Below are positions 1 through 6,886 of a stretch of DNA of 13,292 bases, piece after piece. Under the pieces are notes generated by a model that was not told where the DNA came from, ran no database searches, and saw only the letters and a list, made by a program, of their open reading frames with translations. Numbering within the stretch: position 1 is the first letter of the stretch; every line of letters begins with the position of its first letter. Made by a program: the position numbers and the translations under genes. The DNA comes from Patescibacteria group bacterium (lineage in GTDB: Bacteria > Patescibacteriota > Microgenomatia > UBA12405): positions 1 through 13,292 of the forward strand of contig JAHIEZ010000045.1 in the NCBI GenBank assembly GCA_018901355.1, written 5' to 3'.

Positions 1-839
1 ATAAAGATGTACCGGCGCCGGATATGTATACAAACGGGGAGATAATGGCCTGGATGCTGGATGAATATGAAAAAATAATGGGGAAACCGAGTTTGGCGGT
101 TATTACGGGGAAGCCTTTAGATAAAGGCGGAAGTTTGGGACGAACTGAAGCTACCGGTCAGGGAGGGGTATTTGTTTTGGAGGAGTTGGCAAAAAAGAAA
201 GGGTGGAGGGCGGAAGAAACAAAAATTGCAGTTCAGGGAATTGGAAATGTGGGCTATTATTTTGCAAAATTAGCCAGTGATTTGGGATATAAGGTGGTGG
301 CAATCAGTGATTCCACCGGAGGAGTTTTGGCCGAAGAGGGTTTGGACATAGAAGCTGTTTTTAAACACAAACAAGAAAAAGGAGACTTGTTGGGTTTAAA
401 AAATACCAAACAGATAAGTAATGAAGAATTATTGGAATTGGAGGTGGATATTTTGGTGCCGGCGGCGATAGAAAATGTGATAGACGAGAAAAACGCAGTC
501 AAAATTAGGGCAGGATGTGTGATAGAAATGGCCAATGGCCCGGTGACTCCGGAGGCAGATGAAATTTTAAAAGAAAGAGGCGTGGTAGTGGTCCCGGATG
601 TTTTAGCTAATGCGGGAGGGGTAACAGTGTCTTATTTTGAATGGTTGCAAAACAAAAGAGAAGAAAGGTGGACGGAAATTGAAGTGAGTGAAAAATTAAG
701 ACCTATAATGTCAAAGGCTTTTGAAGAAGTGTGGCAAACGGCAGAAAAACATAAGTGTGATTTGAGAATGGCAGCTTATATTTTGGCAGTAAACAGGGTG
801 GTTGTTAGAGGACTCGAACCTCCGACCTCATCGATGTGA
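1..839 (+). CDS. gdhA: NAD(P)-dependent glutamate dehydrogenase, 5'-truncated by window edge
   Basis: Catalyses reversible oxidative deamination of glutamate to 2-oxoglutarate and ammonia in the cytosol. The frame is already open at base 3 and reads KDVPAPDMYTNGEIMAWM, matching the family's D(I/V)PAPD..T...MAWM block, so the ATG at 24 is internal and the N-terminal catalytic domain lies outside the window. Next come the TGKP...GGS.GR.EATG block and a Rossmann domain with the dinucleotide loop GIGNVG. The conserved EMANGPVTPEAD and PDVLANAGGVTVSYFEW segments follow. The C-terminal helix is recognisable (AAYILAVNRV). The final residues VVVRGLEPPTSSM are read from the antisense strand of tRNA-Val, and the stop (TGA, 837-839) lies inside that tRNA gene. 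The family is clear; specificity for glutamate over other amino acids is probable, and the cofactor is not determined. Confidence 0.9.
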   Translation, partial: KDVPAPDMYTNGEIMAWMLDEYEKIMGKPSLAVITGKPLDKGGSLGRTEATGQGGVFVLEELAKKKGWRAEETKIAVQGIGNVGYYFAKLASDLGYKVVAISDSTGGVLAEEGLDIEAVFKHKQEKGDLLGLKNTKQISNEELLELEVDILVPAAIENVIDEKNAVKIRAGCVIEMANGPVTPEADEILKERGVVVVPDVLANAGGVTVSYFEWLQNKREERWTEIEVSEKLRPIMSKAFEEVWQTAEKHKCDLRMAAYILAVNRVVVRGLEPPTSSM

Positions 840-872
840 ACGATGCGCTCTAACCATCTGAGCTAAACAACC
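799..872 (-). tRNA. tRNA-Val (anticodon CAC)
   Basis: Read on the minus strand this folds as a complete cloverleaf of 74 nt without CCA. The acceptor stem GGTTGTT pairs perfectly with AACAACC, followed by discriminator A. The D arm is GCTC/GAGC. The anticodon stem CATCG/CGATG encloses the loop TTCACAT, giving anticodon CAC (reads GTG, Val). The T arm is GGAGG-TTCGAGT-CCTCT with one G-U pair. CCA is not encoded; the genome reads CCC after the discriminator, so CCA must be added by nucleotidyltransferase. The 3' half is antisense to the last 41 bp of the glutamate dehydrogenase gene. An extended -10 promoter lies 8 bp upstream. Confidence 0.95.
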
Positions 873-880
873 TTAAGCTT

Positions 881-889
881 ATTATATCA
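881..889 (-). promoter_or_regulatory. Extended -10 promoter of tRNA-Val
   Basis: On the minus strand the sequence reads TGATATAAT: a consensus TATAAT (complement of 881-886) preceded by a TGn extended -10 motif. It ends 8 nt before the mature tRNA 5' end, so transcription would start at or just before the first tRNA base. I see no good -35 element at 16-18 bp, which is usual for an extended -10 promoter. Confidence 0.6.
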
Positions 890-922
890 ATCCCCTATTG
901 TTTTGCGGGTTGCCTAAAAGGT

Positions 923-1537
923 ATGATTGGGGGTAAACTAAAGATTATGAAAATAGAGAAAAGAAAAGATGCCGGTTTTGCTTTGGGATCTTTTATTTTG
1001 GAATTTGTGCAATCAATTGTTTTGGCTTTGTCGGTTTTTGTAATTTTATATCTATTTGTAACTCAGCCAAATGAGGTTAAAGGTAGTTCAATGTTGCCAA
1101 ATTTTGTTGACGGAGAGTTTTTGTTGACGGATAAAGTTAGTTATCGGTTGGGTGATCCTAAAAGAGGAGATGTGGTGGTGTTTAAAGCCCCTCCAAGCGA
1201 GCCTTGTTCGGAAAATGAGTGTGAGTATATTAAAAGAATAATAGGTCTTCCCGGGGACAAGGTGATGGTAAAAGAGGCTCATGTTTATGTGAACGGCAAA
1301 ATGTTACCGGAGAATTTTTTACCGGAAGGGTTTGGAACTCAACCGGGAGCTTATAGCTTGGAGGGGGTAGAAAAAATTGTACCGGAGGGATATTACCTTT
1401 GTTTTGGAGATAACAGAACTCATTCCCGGGATGGACGCGAATTTGGTCCGGTGGAAAAAGGGGCAATTGTGGGTAAGGCCTTTTTTAAGTATTGGCCACC
1501 GGCAGTTTGGGGTTTGGTGCCTAAATTAGGTTTGTAA
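923..1537 (+). CDS. lepB: Signal peptidase I
   Basis: Membrane-bound serine protease that removes signal peptides from exported proteins (204 aa from the ATG at 923). One N-terminal membrane segment lies at about residues 25-47. The catalytic Ser-Lys dyad is visible: Ser56 in KGSSMLPN and Lys104 in YIKRIIGLPGD. The box E motif is GDNRTHSRDGREFGPV, where the common DSR triplet is DGR. The protein is short, without the insertions of the E. coli enzyme, as in Gram-positive relatives. The start is uncertain. A second ATG at 947 (MKIEKRKD) is equally plausible, and a TATGAT -10-like hexamer at 922-927 overlaps the first ATG, which would favour 947. The gene converges on parB with only 7 bp between stop codons and no visible terminator. 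Confidence 0.93.
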   Translation: MIGGKLKIMKIEKRKDAGFALGSFILEFVQSIVLALSVFVILYLFVTQPNEVKGSSMLPNFVDGEFLLTDKVSYRLGDPKRGDVVVFKAPPSEPCSENECEYIKRIIGLPGDKVMVKEAHVYVNGKMLPENFLPEGFGTQPGAYSLEGVEKIVPEGYYLCFGDNRTHSRDGREFGPVEKGAIVGKAFFKYWPPAVWGLVPKLGL

Positions 1538-1544
1538 AAAAAGA

Positions 1545-2393
1545 TTATTCTTCTGTTTCCGGCCCCAGTTCTTTTTGACAAAGTTTTTGATAAAGATTTT
1601 GAATATTTCTGAATCTTTTTTCTACCGGTCCGCGAAATTGGATAGTAACCCGGGTGAGGACGTTTGTTTGAGAAATTTTAACCAAAGTAAGGCCGTCTCG
1701 GAAACTGTCTTGCATGTCACCACTAATGTCATCCAGTTTTGATTTTAAAAAGTGAGGCAGATTTTCTTTGGTAATGGGAACTTGGCCTTCTTCAATCTTT
1801 TTTTTCATTCTGCGGGCGATTTCTTCGGCACGACGAACAGAAGCTTTTTCCTGAAGGACAATTTTGTAAGCTTCAATCATCAGTCTGGTGTCGTTAATGC
1901 TACCTAAGGCTCGGGCGTGACCCTCAGTAATCAGTTCAGACAGAAGACCATCTTTTAGGGCATCGGGAAGCTCTAAAAGTCTGAGGGCATTGATAACATA
2001 GGGAACACTTTTGCTGATCTTTTTGGCTACTTGTTTGTTGTCAAAACCAAATTCGTCTTTGAGTCGGAGAAAGGCTTTGGCTCTTTCGAGAGGGTTTAGG
2101 TCTTTTCTTTGAACGTTTTCGACTATAGCCATTTCCAGCATTTGCTGAGGAGTGGTTTCTTTGACGATGGCAGGAACGTATTCCAGTTTGGCAATACGGG
2201 CGGCCCGCCAACGACGTTCACCGGCGATGATTTGATAACCGGCGGGAGTTTTAGCGATAATCAAGGGCTCTAAAACACCGTGTTCTTTGATGGATTCGAC
2301 TAACTCAGAGATTGATTCGGGATTGATGACGCCTCTTGGTTGAAGAGGGTTTGGTTCCAGTTGATTGGTAGCAATTTGGGTAACATCTTTCAT
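1545..2393 (-). CDS. parB: ParB-family chromosome partition protein
   Basis: Predicted to bind centromere-like parS sites and spread as a CTP-dependent DNA clamp during chromosome segregation (282 aa). The N-terminal ParB/Srx domain shows NPLQPRG near residues 15-21 and the CTP-binding GERRWRAAR motif (58-66). The ENVQRKDLNPLERA box (92-105) and a helix-turn-helix around residues 116-136 follow. The C-terminal dimerisation part is less conserved. No ParA gene and no canonical palindromic parS site are present in the window. It is the last gene of the minus-strand block, 64 bp after rpmA, and could be cotranscribed or use a weak TATCCT -10 (2400-2405) ending 6 nt before the ATG. The sequence resembles chromosomal ParB/Spo0J rather than plasmid types. 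Confidence 0.92.
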   Translation of the reverse strand: MKDVTQIATNQLEPNPLQPRGVINPESISELVESIKEHGVLEPLIIAKTPAGYQIIAGERRWRAARIAKLEYVPAIVKETTPQQMLEMAIVENVQRKDLNPLERAKAFLRLKDEFGFDNKQVAKKISKSVPYVINALRLLELPDALKDGLLSELITEGHARALGSINDTRLMIEAYKIVLQEKASVRRAEEIARRMKKKIEEGQVPITKENLPHFLKSKLDDISGDMQDSFRDGLTLVKISQTNVLTRVTIQFRGPVEKRFRNIQNLYQKLCQKELGPETEE

Positions 2394-2457
2394 AGACTAA
2401 GGATACTATGAAAAGCGTTGTGAAAAAATAGAAAAAAGACAATCAGAATAGGTCAGT

Positions 2458-2709
2458 TTAAGCAGAAACCACAGAAACAAAACTTTTGTCGTGTTGTTTG
2501 TAAAACTTAACGACTCCGGGGCGCATAGAATAGAGAGTAAAATCTTTACCTTGTTTGACACCTTTGCCGGGGCGAAATTTTGAACCGACCTGACGAACAA
2601 TAATTTGACCAATATCAATTTTTTGGCCACCGGAGATTTTTACGCCTCTTCGTTTACCGGGTCTGACACTTTTTTGGGCTGTTTTTCCTTGTGATTTTGT
2701 ATGGGCCAT
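2458..2709 (-). CDS. rpmA: 50S ribosomal protein L27
   Basis: Ribosomal protein near the peptidyl transferase centre of the large subunit (83 aa, normal length). It begins MAHTKSQGKTAQKS, then shows the family hallmarks RRGVK.SGG, IIVRQVGSKFRPGKGV and GKDFTLYS, then GVVKFYK. The flexible N-terminal tail that reaches the tRNA CCA ends is SQGKTAQKS rather than the common GGGST.NGRDS, a divergent version of a usually conserved segment. There is no sign of the cleavable N-terminal extension found in Firmicutes. It lies 28 bp downstream of rplU, the usual L21-L27 pairing. No Shine-Dalgarno sequence precedes the ATG; the upstream bases are TTAATTAA. Confidence 0.95.
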   Translation of the reverse strand: MAHTKSQGKTAQKSVRPGKRRGVKISGGQKIDIGQIIVRQVGSKFRPGKGVKQGKDFTLYSMRPGVVKFYKQHDKSFVSVVSA

Positions 2710-2720
2710 TTAATTAATTT

Positions 2721-2754
2721 TTTCAGCCATAGGCTGATCAGCCTTTGGCTGAAA
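2721..2754 (-). repeat. 34-bp nested palindrome spanning the rplU stop codon
   Basis: Outer arms TTTCAGCC (2721-2728) and GGCTGAAA (2747-2754) flank a perfect 14-bp palindrome AGGCTGATCAGCCT (2731-2744), with only AT/TT unpaired between them. The same bases can instead fold as two tandem small hairpins, TCAGCC-ATA-GGCTGA and TCAGCC-TTT-GGCTGA. The rplU stop codon (TGA, 2738-2740) sits in the centre. In the rplU-rpmA transcript the hairpin is followed by A-rich rather than U-rich sequence, so it is not a standard intrinsic terminator. It may stabilise or process the mRNA, or modulate rpmA translation. Confidence 0.75.
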
Positions 2755-3109
2755 TTTCTAATTTTTTAGTTTTAGTTTTGGGTTTAGAGGTAGACTTAAG
2801 ACTTATTTTGTCAATTTTGATATCAGTTTGTTGAGCCCGAAAACCTTGAGTTTTGCGGTAACGACTTTTGGCTTTATATTTAAAAACTCTAATTTTTTCA
2901 CCTTGGTGCTGTTTGATTATTTGATAAGAGACGACGGCATTTTTGACCAAAGGATTGCCTATTTCTGTTTTATTGCCATCGACAAAAAGAAGAACCTGGT
3001 CGCTCTCTTGATTTTCTCCTTCTTTGACGGCTTGTTTATCAATGGTTAGAGTTTGGCCTTCTGAAACCAGATATTGACTGCCAGAAATGGCTAAAACGGC
3101 ATATTTCAT
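2738..3109 (-). CDS. rplU: 50S ribosomal protein L21
   Basis: Large-subunit ribosomal protein that binds 23S rRNA (123 aa). It begins MKYAVLAISGSQYLVSEGQ, the classic L21 N-terminus. It continues through DQVLLFVDG and IGNPLV to the conserved basic C-terminal block KIRVFKYKAKSRYRKTQGFRAQ, which carries the L21 signature region. About 20 residues of Lys/Thr/Ser-rich tail (KSTSKPKTKTKK) extend beyond the common ~103-residue length. It is the first ribosomal gene after rodA, with its own extended -10 promoter in the 40-bp gap, and is followed by rpmA. There is no Shine-Dalgarno sequence, and the promoter is so close that the mRNA may be leaderless. Confidence 0.95.
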   Translation of the reverse strand: MKYAVLAISGSQYLVSEGQTLTIDKQAVKEGENQESDQVLLFVDGNKTEIGNPLVKNAVVSYQIIKQHQGEKIRVFKYKAKSRYRKTQGFRAQQTDIKIDKISLKSTSKPKTKTKKLEISAKG

Positions 3110-3117
3110 ACCTGAGG

Positions 3118-3126
3118 ATTATAACA
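3118..3126 (-). promoter_or_regulatory. Extended -10 promoter of rplU-rpmA
   Basis: The minus strand reads TGTTATAAT: consensus TATAAT (complement of 3118-3123) with a TGn extension. It lies 8 nt before the rplU ATG, in the 40-bp gap after the rodA stop. Transcription starting 7-8 nt downstream would give an mRNA with essentially no 5' leader. No convincing -35 is seen at 17-18 bp. It resembles the tRNA-Val promoter in the same window. Confidence 0.6.
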
Positions 3127-3149
3127 CAGGATAAAAGAAAGGTGGATAT

Positions 3150-4154
3150 TTAGCTGGAATGAATGATTCCCAAAGAAAAAAGAGTGGCCATAATGGAGGA
3201 ACCGCCGACCGACAAAAAAGGAAGAGGAATGCCGGTAACCGGAAGAATGCCGATATTCATACCGATGTTGACGAAGGTTTGAAACCAAATTTGAAAAGTT
3301 ATACCCAGGGTAAAAATAAAATAGGCTTTATTGGTGGAACTAAAAGCTTTTTTTAAGAGAGAGCTGGTGAGGAGAAAATAGGCAAAAATGATGAGAAAAG
3401 AACCGAGGAAACCAAGTTCTTCAGAGATGGCGGCGAAGATGAAATCGGTGTGTTTTTCGGGAAGAAAAAGTAAGCGCCCTTGACTGCCTTTTTTGTAACC
3501 TTTACCGAAAAAACCGCCTGAGCCAATGGCGATTTTTGATTGAATAACATTGTAACCCTGATCAAAGGGATCAGAGGCAGGATTGATAAAATTTAAAATA
3601 CGTTCTTGCTGGTAGGGATGAAGGACTTTGGTCCAAATTAGAGGAGAGAGGAATAAGATCAAAAGGGAAAAAATGAGGCTGATTTTAAAAAGAAGTTTGT
3701 GGCAAAAAATAACGGGACTAAGTAGAAAAAGAAGAGAAACGGCAGAACCAAGGTCCGGCTGGAGAATAACAATAAAAACGGGAATAAGAAAAAAAAAGTA
3801 AGAAGAAAGAACGTTGGCGTTGGCCAAATAAATCATCAAACCGGGTTTAACTATTTCTGAGGGTTGAAAAGAAAGAGGACCAACGTTTACCCAGCGACGG
3901 GAACCCCGGGTGATATTGTTTAGAAGGATGGGAAGGATGAGGAGGAAGCAAGAGAATAAAAAAATAGGCCATTTGGCAGAGGAGAATTGACGAGGAGTGA
4001 AATGGCGACCAATAAAAAAAAGAAGTAAACCGATAATCCAGGAAAATATCTGTTTGGTCAAAAAATCGGGAGCGATGGAGGAAATAGTAAGAAGGTTGGT
4101 AAAAAAGAGGATAAAGAGACTAAAAACGATGGAAAGATTGAGTTTATTGAGCAA
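3150..4154 (-). CDS. rodA: RodA, SEDS-family peptidoglycan glycosyltransferase (elongation)
   Basis: Multi-pass membrane enzyme polymerising lipid II into glycan strands with a partner class B penicillin-binding protein during side-wall growth (334 aa, shorter than the usual ~370). Family motifs in order are RGSRRWVNVGPLSFQPSEIVK, then QPDLGSA. The extracellular PEKHTDFIFAAISEELG block follows; PEKHTDF is typical of RodA and contains the conserved Asp proposed to be catalytic. The last motif is NIGMNIGILPVTGIPLPFLS, then GGSS. Strongly hydrophobic segments cover most of the chain. The start codon is TTG at 4154: an in-frame TAA lies 12 bp upstream, the first membrane segment begins at once, and no ATG is available. 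It follows ftsZ by 20 bp, so it is probably the distal gene of the division operon. Confidence 0.92.
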   Translation of the reverse strand: MLNKLNLSIVFSLFILFFTNLLTISSIAPDFLTKQIFSWIIGLLLFFIGRHFTPRQFSSAKWPIFLFSCFLLILPILLNNITRGSRRWVNVGPLSFQPSEIVKPGLMIYLANANVLSSYFFFLIPVFIVILQPDLGSAVSLLFLLSPVIFCHKLLFKISLIFSLLILFLSPLIWTKVLHPYQQERILNFINPASDPFDQGYNVIQSKIAIGSGGFFGKGYKKGSQGRLLFLPEKHTDFIFAAISEELGFLGSFLIIFAYFLLTSSLLKKAFSSTNKAYFIFTLGITFQIWFQTFVNIGMNIGILPVTGIPLPFLSVGGSSIMATLFSLGIIHSS

Positions 4155-4174
4155 ATTTTTTAAAAATTAACAAA

Positions 4175-5305
4175 TTATTTTTTTCTGAGGAAAGTAGGAA
4201 TGTCTATTTCATCGACGATATCGATGCCTTCAGGGATGGGTTGGTCGCCCATTATTTTTTTTATTTTTTGATCATCCAGCGTTTCTATGGGTTTGAGAAG
4301 TTTCCTTTTTTTGTTTTTACTGATGCTGGACGAAGAGGGTTTTTGATTGGGATCAAAACCAGTGGCGATAAGAGTGACTTTAATGGTGTCTTTTAGATTT
4401 TCGTCTATGTTGGTACCAAAAATAATATTAGCGTCGGGGGCGGTGTATTGAGCAATAGTTTGAGCAGACTCTTCAATTTCTGCCATGGTTAAGTCCGGAC
4501 CGCCGGTGATATTTAAAAGGACGGCTCTGGCACCGTTGATATCAATTTCGATTAGAGGTGAAACAATGGCTTTTTCGACTGCTTTTTTGGCTTTGTTTTC
4601 TCCTTTGGCCTCCCCTACTCCCATCAGAGCCGAACCGGCATTGCTCATGACGGATTTAATGTCAGCAAAGTCAAGATTAATCAGTCCCGGTTTGGTAATT
4701 AGGTCGGCGATAGCTTTGGTGCCACGGCTAAGAACGGAATCGGCAATTTTAAAGGCCTCCAGGAGAGTGGCTTTTGAATTGACCACTTCAATTATTTTTT
4801 GATTGGGAATGACAATGAGGGTATCAACATATTCTTTTAGCTGAGAAATGCCTTCTTGGGCGTTGCTCATGCGACGAGTGCCCTCAAAAAGGAAGGGTTT
4901 GGTAACAACGGCGATAGTGAGAATACCAAATTCCTTTTTGGCTATTTTGGCTATAATGGGAGCGGCTCCGGTGCAAGTCCCGCCTCCCATACCACCGGTA
5001 AGAAAAATCATGTCCGTGTCCTGAAGAATTTCTCTGATTCTGTCTTGAGATTCTTCGGCGGCGAGTTGGCCTATTTGAGGGTTACCTCCGGCGCCCAAGC
5101 CTTTGGTCAGTTTTTCTCCCAGTTGAATTTTTATGGGAGAAAGAGAGTTTAATAAGGCCTGAGAGTCGGTGTTGATGACAGCAAAATCGACGCCTTCGAT
5201 ATCTCCTTCGCTTATCATGGAGTTGATGGCATTCCCGCCACCACCGCCGATACCGATAACTTTTATTTTGGCAAATTGACCGGAAAGAGTTTTGATTAAT
5301 CCCAT
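4175..5305 (-). CDS. ftsZ: Cell division protein FtsZ
   Basis: Tubulin-like GTPase that assembles into the Z ring at midcell (376 aa). The N-terminal nucleotide-binding domain has GIGGGGGNAINSM (18-30) and the tubulin signature at 107-113. The T7 synergy loop NLDFADIKSVM lies at 210-220. After a short linker rich in Ser and Lys, the C-terminal peptide EIDIPTFLRKK is clear; this is the tail that binds FtsA. The tubulin signature reads GGGTCTG, with Cys111 (codon TGC) where the common form is GGGTGTG. The start ATG overlaps the ftsA stop by one base (TAATG), implying translational coupling. rodA follows 20 bp downstream. Confidence 0.97.
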   Translation of the reverse strand: MGLIKTLSGQFAKIKVIGIGGGGGNAINSMISEGDIEGVDFAVINTDSQALLNSLSPIKIQLGEKLTKGLGAGGNPQIGQLAAEESQDRIREILQDTDMIFLTGGMGGGTCTGAAPIIAKIAKKEFGILTIAVVTKPFLFEGTRRMSNAQEGISQLKEYVDTLIVIPNQKIIEVVNSKATLLEAFKIADSVLSRGTKAIADLITKPGLINLDFADIKSVMSNAGSALMGVGEAKGENKAKKAVEKAIVSPLIEIDINGARAVLLNITGGPDLTMAEIEESAQTIAQYTAPDANIIFGTNIDENLKDTIKVTLIATGFDPNQKPSSSSISKNKKRKLLKPIETLDDQKIKKIMGDQPIPEGIDIVDEIDIPTFLRKK

Positions 5306-6549
5306 TATGGTAAAAGAGGTCCTAATAGATTTTTAATTCGAGCGGTAAAGCTAGAGAAAGAGAGTTTTGATTTGGAAGCAGAATCGGGTTTTTGTTCTTG
5401 TTGTTGGGCGTACATAAGCAAACCAATGGAACTGGTAAAAGAAGGAGTGAGAATGTTGTCGATAATACCGCCGACTTTGGGGGAATTGGCAATTCGGTGA
5501 GGTAAGGGAATATTTTTTTCACAAAGCTCTTCGGTTAAAATTGTTTGGCTACCGCCTCCGGTTAAGACGACACCGGAAGGAACGCTGCTTTGTAGACCAC
5601 TGTTTTCTATTTGTTGGTAGACCATAGAAAAAATTTCTTCCAACCTGGGTTTAATAATGCCGGTAATAGCAGTTTGAATAGAAATTTTTCGATTGCTATT
5701 GGTTTTAATATCAAATTGAGAAAGGTCTGTTTCGTCCTGGAAATCTTTGTTTTTTATAATTTTTTTCAAACCCAGTTTAATGTTTTCTGCGTCTTGAATA
5801 GGAAGGCGAAGACCGATGGCCAAATCGTTGGTAATGTTATCGGCCCCGATGGGTAAGACTTTGGAAAAGGCGGGAGAGTTTTGACAATAAATAATGATAT
5901 TGGTGGTAGTGCCGCCAATATCAACCAAAGCGACCCCCAGTTCCTTTTCGCTGGGGTTAAGACAAGATTGGGCGGAACTAAGACCGGAATAACTCAACTG
6001 AGTGATATTTAAACCCATATGATTGAAGCACTTTTCCAGGTTTTTAAGAGCCGGAGAAGAGGCAAGAATAATATGAGCTTCAAGTTCCAGTCTAACACCG
6101 GTCATGCCGATAGGATCGGTAATCCCCTCCTGACCGTCAACGGTAAAAATTCTGGGGATAACATGAAGAATTTCTTTGCCGGTGGGGAGGGTAATGGCTT
6201 TGGCAGCAATAATGGCCCGATTGACATCGTTTTCGCTTATTTCTCCGCCGGAATTGCTGACGGCAACTATGCCTTGGGAGTTGAGAGATTCAATATAAGG
6301 AGCAGAGATGGCAACAGAAGCATCGTTTATTTGAAAACCGGCCATCCTTTCGGCTGATTCGACACTTTTTACTATAGTTTGGGAAGCAGTTTCCAGATCG
6401 ATAATTTGACCTTTGCGAAAACCCTTAGAGGGCATGGAGGAAACAGCAACCACATTGAATTTGTCTTCGTTTCTAAAATATTGTCCGATAATAGTGGTAA
6501 CTTTGGAAGAGCCGATATCGATTCCTTTAATTATTTTTGAGTGTTGCAT
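5305..6549 (-). CDS. ftsA: Cell division protein FtsA
   Basis: Actin-like ATPase that tethers FtsZ filaments to the membrane and recruits later divisome proteins (414 aa). It shows phosphate-1 KGIDIGSSKVTTIIG (8-22), the 1C SHS2-type domain after it, phosphate-2 ALVDIGGTTTNI and the adenosine motif VVLTGGGSQ. The C-terminus FTARIKNLLGPLLP is a short amphipathic segment that fits the membrane-targeting sequence. The start ATG overlaps the end of the ftsQ-like gene by 23 bp, and the stop overlaps ftsZ by one base. There is no Shine-Dalgarno sequence, so expression probably depends on coupling to upstream translation. Confidence 0.96.
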   Translation of the reverse strand: MQHSKIIKGIDIGSSKVTTIIGQYFRNEDKFNVVAVSSMPSKGFRKGQIIDLETASQTIVKSVESAERMAGFQINDASVAISAPYIESLNSQGIVAVSNSGGEISENDVNRAIIAAKAITLPTGKEILHVIPRIFTVDGQEGITDPIGMTGVRLELEAHIILASSPALKNLEKCFNHMGLNITQLSYSGLSSAQSCLNPSEKELGVALVDIGGTTTNIIIYCQNSPAFSKVLPIGADNITNDLAIGLRLPIQDAENIKLGLKKIIKNKDFQDETDLSQFDIKTNSNRKISIQTAITGIIKPRLEEIFSMVYQQIENSGLQSSVPSGVVLTGGGSQTILTEELCEKNIPLPHRIANSPKVGGIIDNILTPSFTSSIGLLMYAQQQEQKPDSASKSKLSFSSFTARIKNLLGPLLP

Positions 6550-6886
6550 ATGGATGAGAAAGCTTTAAGTCAACAAAAACCGGTTTTAATCCTTTTATTT
6601 TAGCTGTTTTGAAAAATTGTTGCAAAGAAGCAATCTGGCGATAAGGATCCTTTTGGGTGGAAAGGATGACTTGGCATTGATCTATAAAAAACTCGACTTC
6701 CTGATCATAATTTCTGATTTGATGACTGCTACTATCCAGTTTAGCTAAATTGAGGGCGTGGCTAAGCTGTTGGTGAAAGGTGTTTAAATCGGAAAGCGGA
6801 TTCATTTTTTTGTTTGATTGATTAAAATAAAAATAGGACAGGCCAATTAAAAGAAAAACAAAACCGATAAGAATTTTTTTAAACAA
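6527..6886 (-). CDS. Small FtsQ/DivIB-like divisome protein (reduced)
   Basis: Predicted bitopic membrane protein of 119 aa. An N-terminal transmembrane helix (about residues 4-21) is preceded by FKK, followed by about 95 extracytoplasmic residues. The part from about residue 64 (QEVEFFIDQCQVILST, then KDPYRQIASLQQFFKTAKIKG, then PVFVDLKL) resembles the end of the FtsQ/DivIB beta domain, which typically has a Leu-rich helix followed by an IDLRF strand. The usual protein is 230-280 aa with a POTRA domain; this one has room for at most a remnant. Its place between murG and ftsA is exactly where ftsQ normally lies. The start is TTG, since no ATG precedes the membrane segment. It overlaps murG by 8 bp and ftsA by 23 bp. 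Assignment rests on position plus weak sequence similarity. Confidence 0.6.
   Translation of the reverse strand: MFKKILIGFVFLLIGLSYFYFNQSNKKMNPLSDLNTFHQQLSHALNLAKLDSSSHQIRNYDQEVEFFIDQCQVILSTQKDPYRQIASLQQFFKTAKIKGLKPVFVDLKLSHPYATLKNN

Noticed and set aside
1545..2709. A parS centromere site near parB
   Set aside because: No TGTTTCACGTGAAACA-like palindrome was seen in or around parB or elsewhere in the window.
2721..2754. Intrinsic terminator between rplU and rpmA
   Set aside because: The stem is good, but in the direction of transcription it is followed by an A-run and not a U-run, and rpmA lies immediately downstream.
4485..4802. A 105-codon plus-strand open frame antisense to ftsZ
   Set aside because: No recognisable domain, and the ftsZ frame explains the sequence fully. 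Similar antisense frames at 6019-6357 (ftsA) and 11744-11974 (mraY) were rejected for the same reason.
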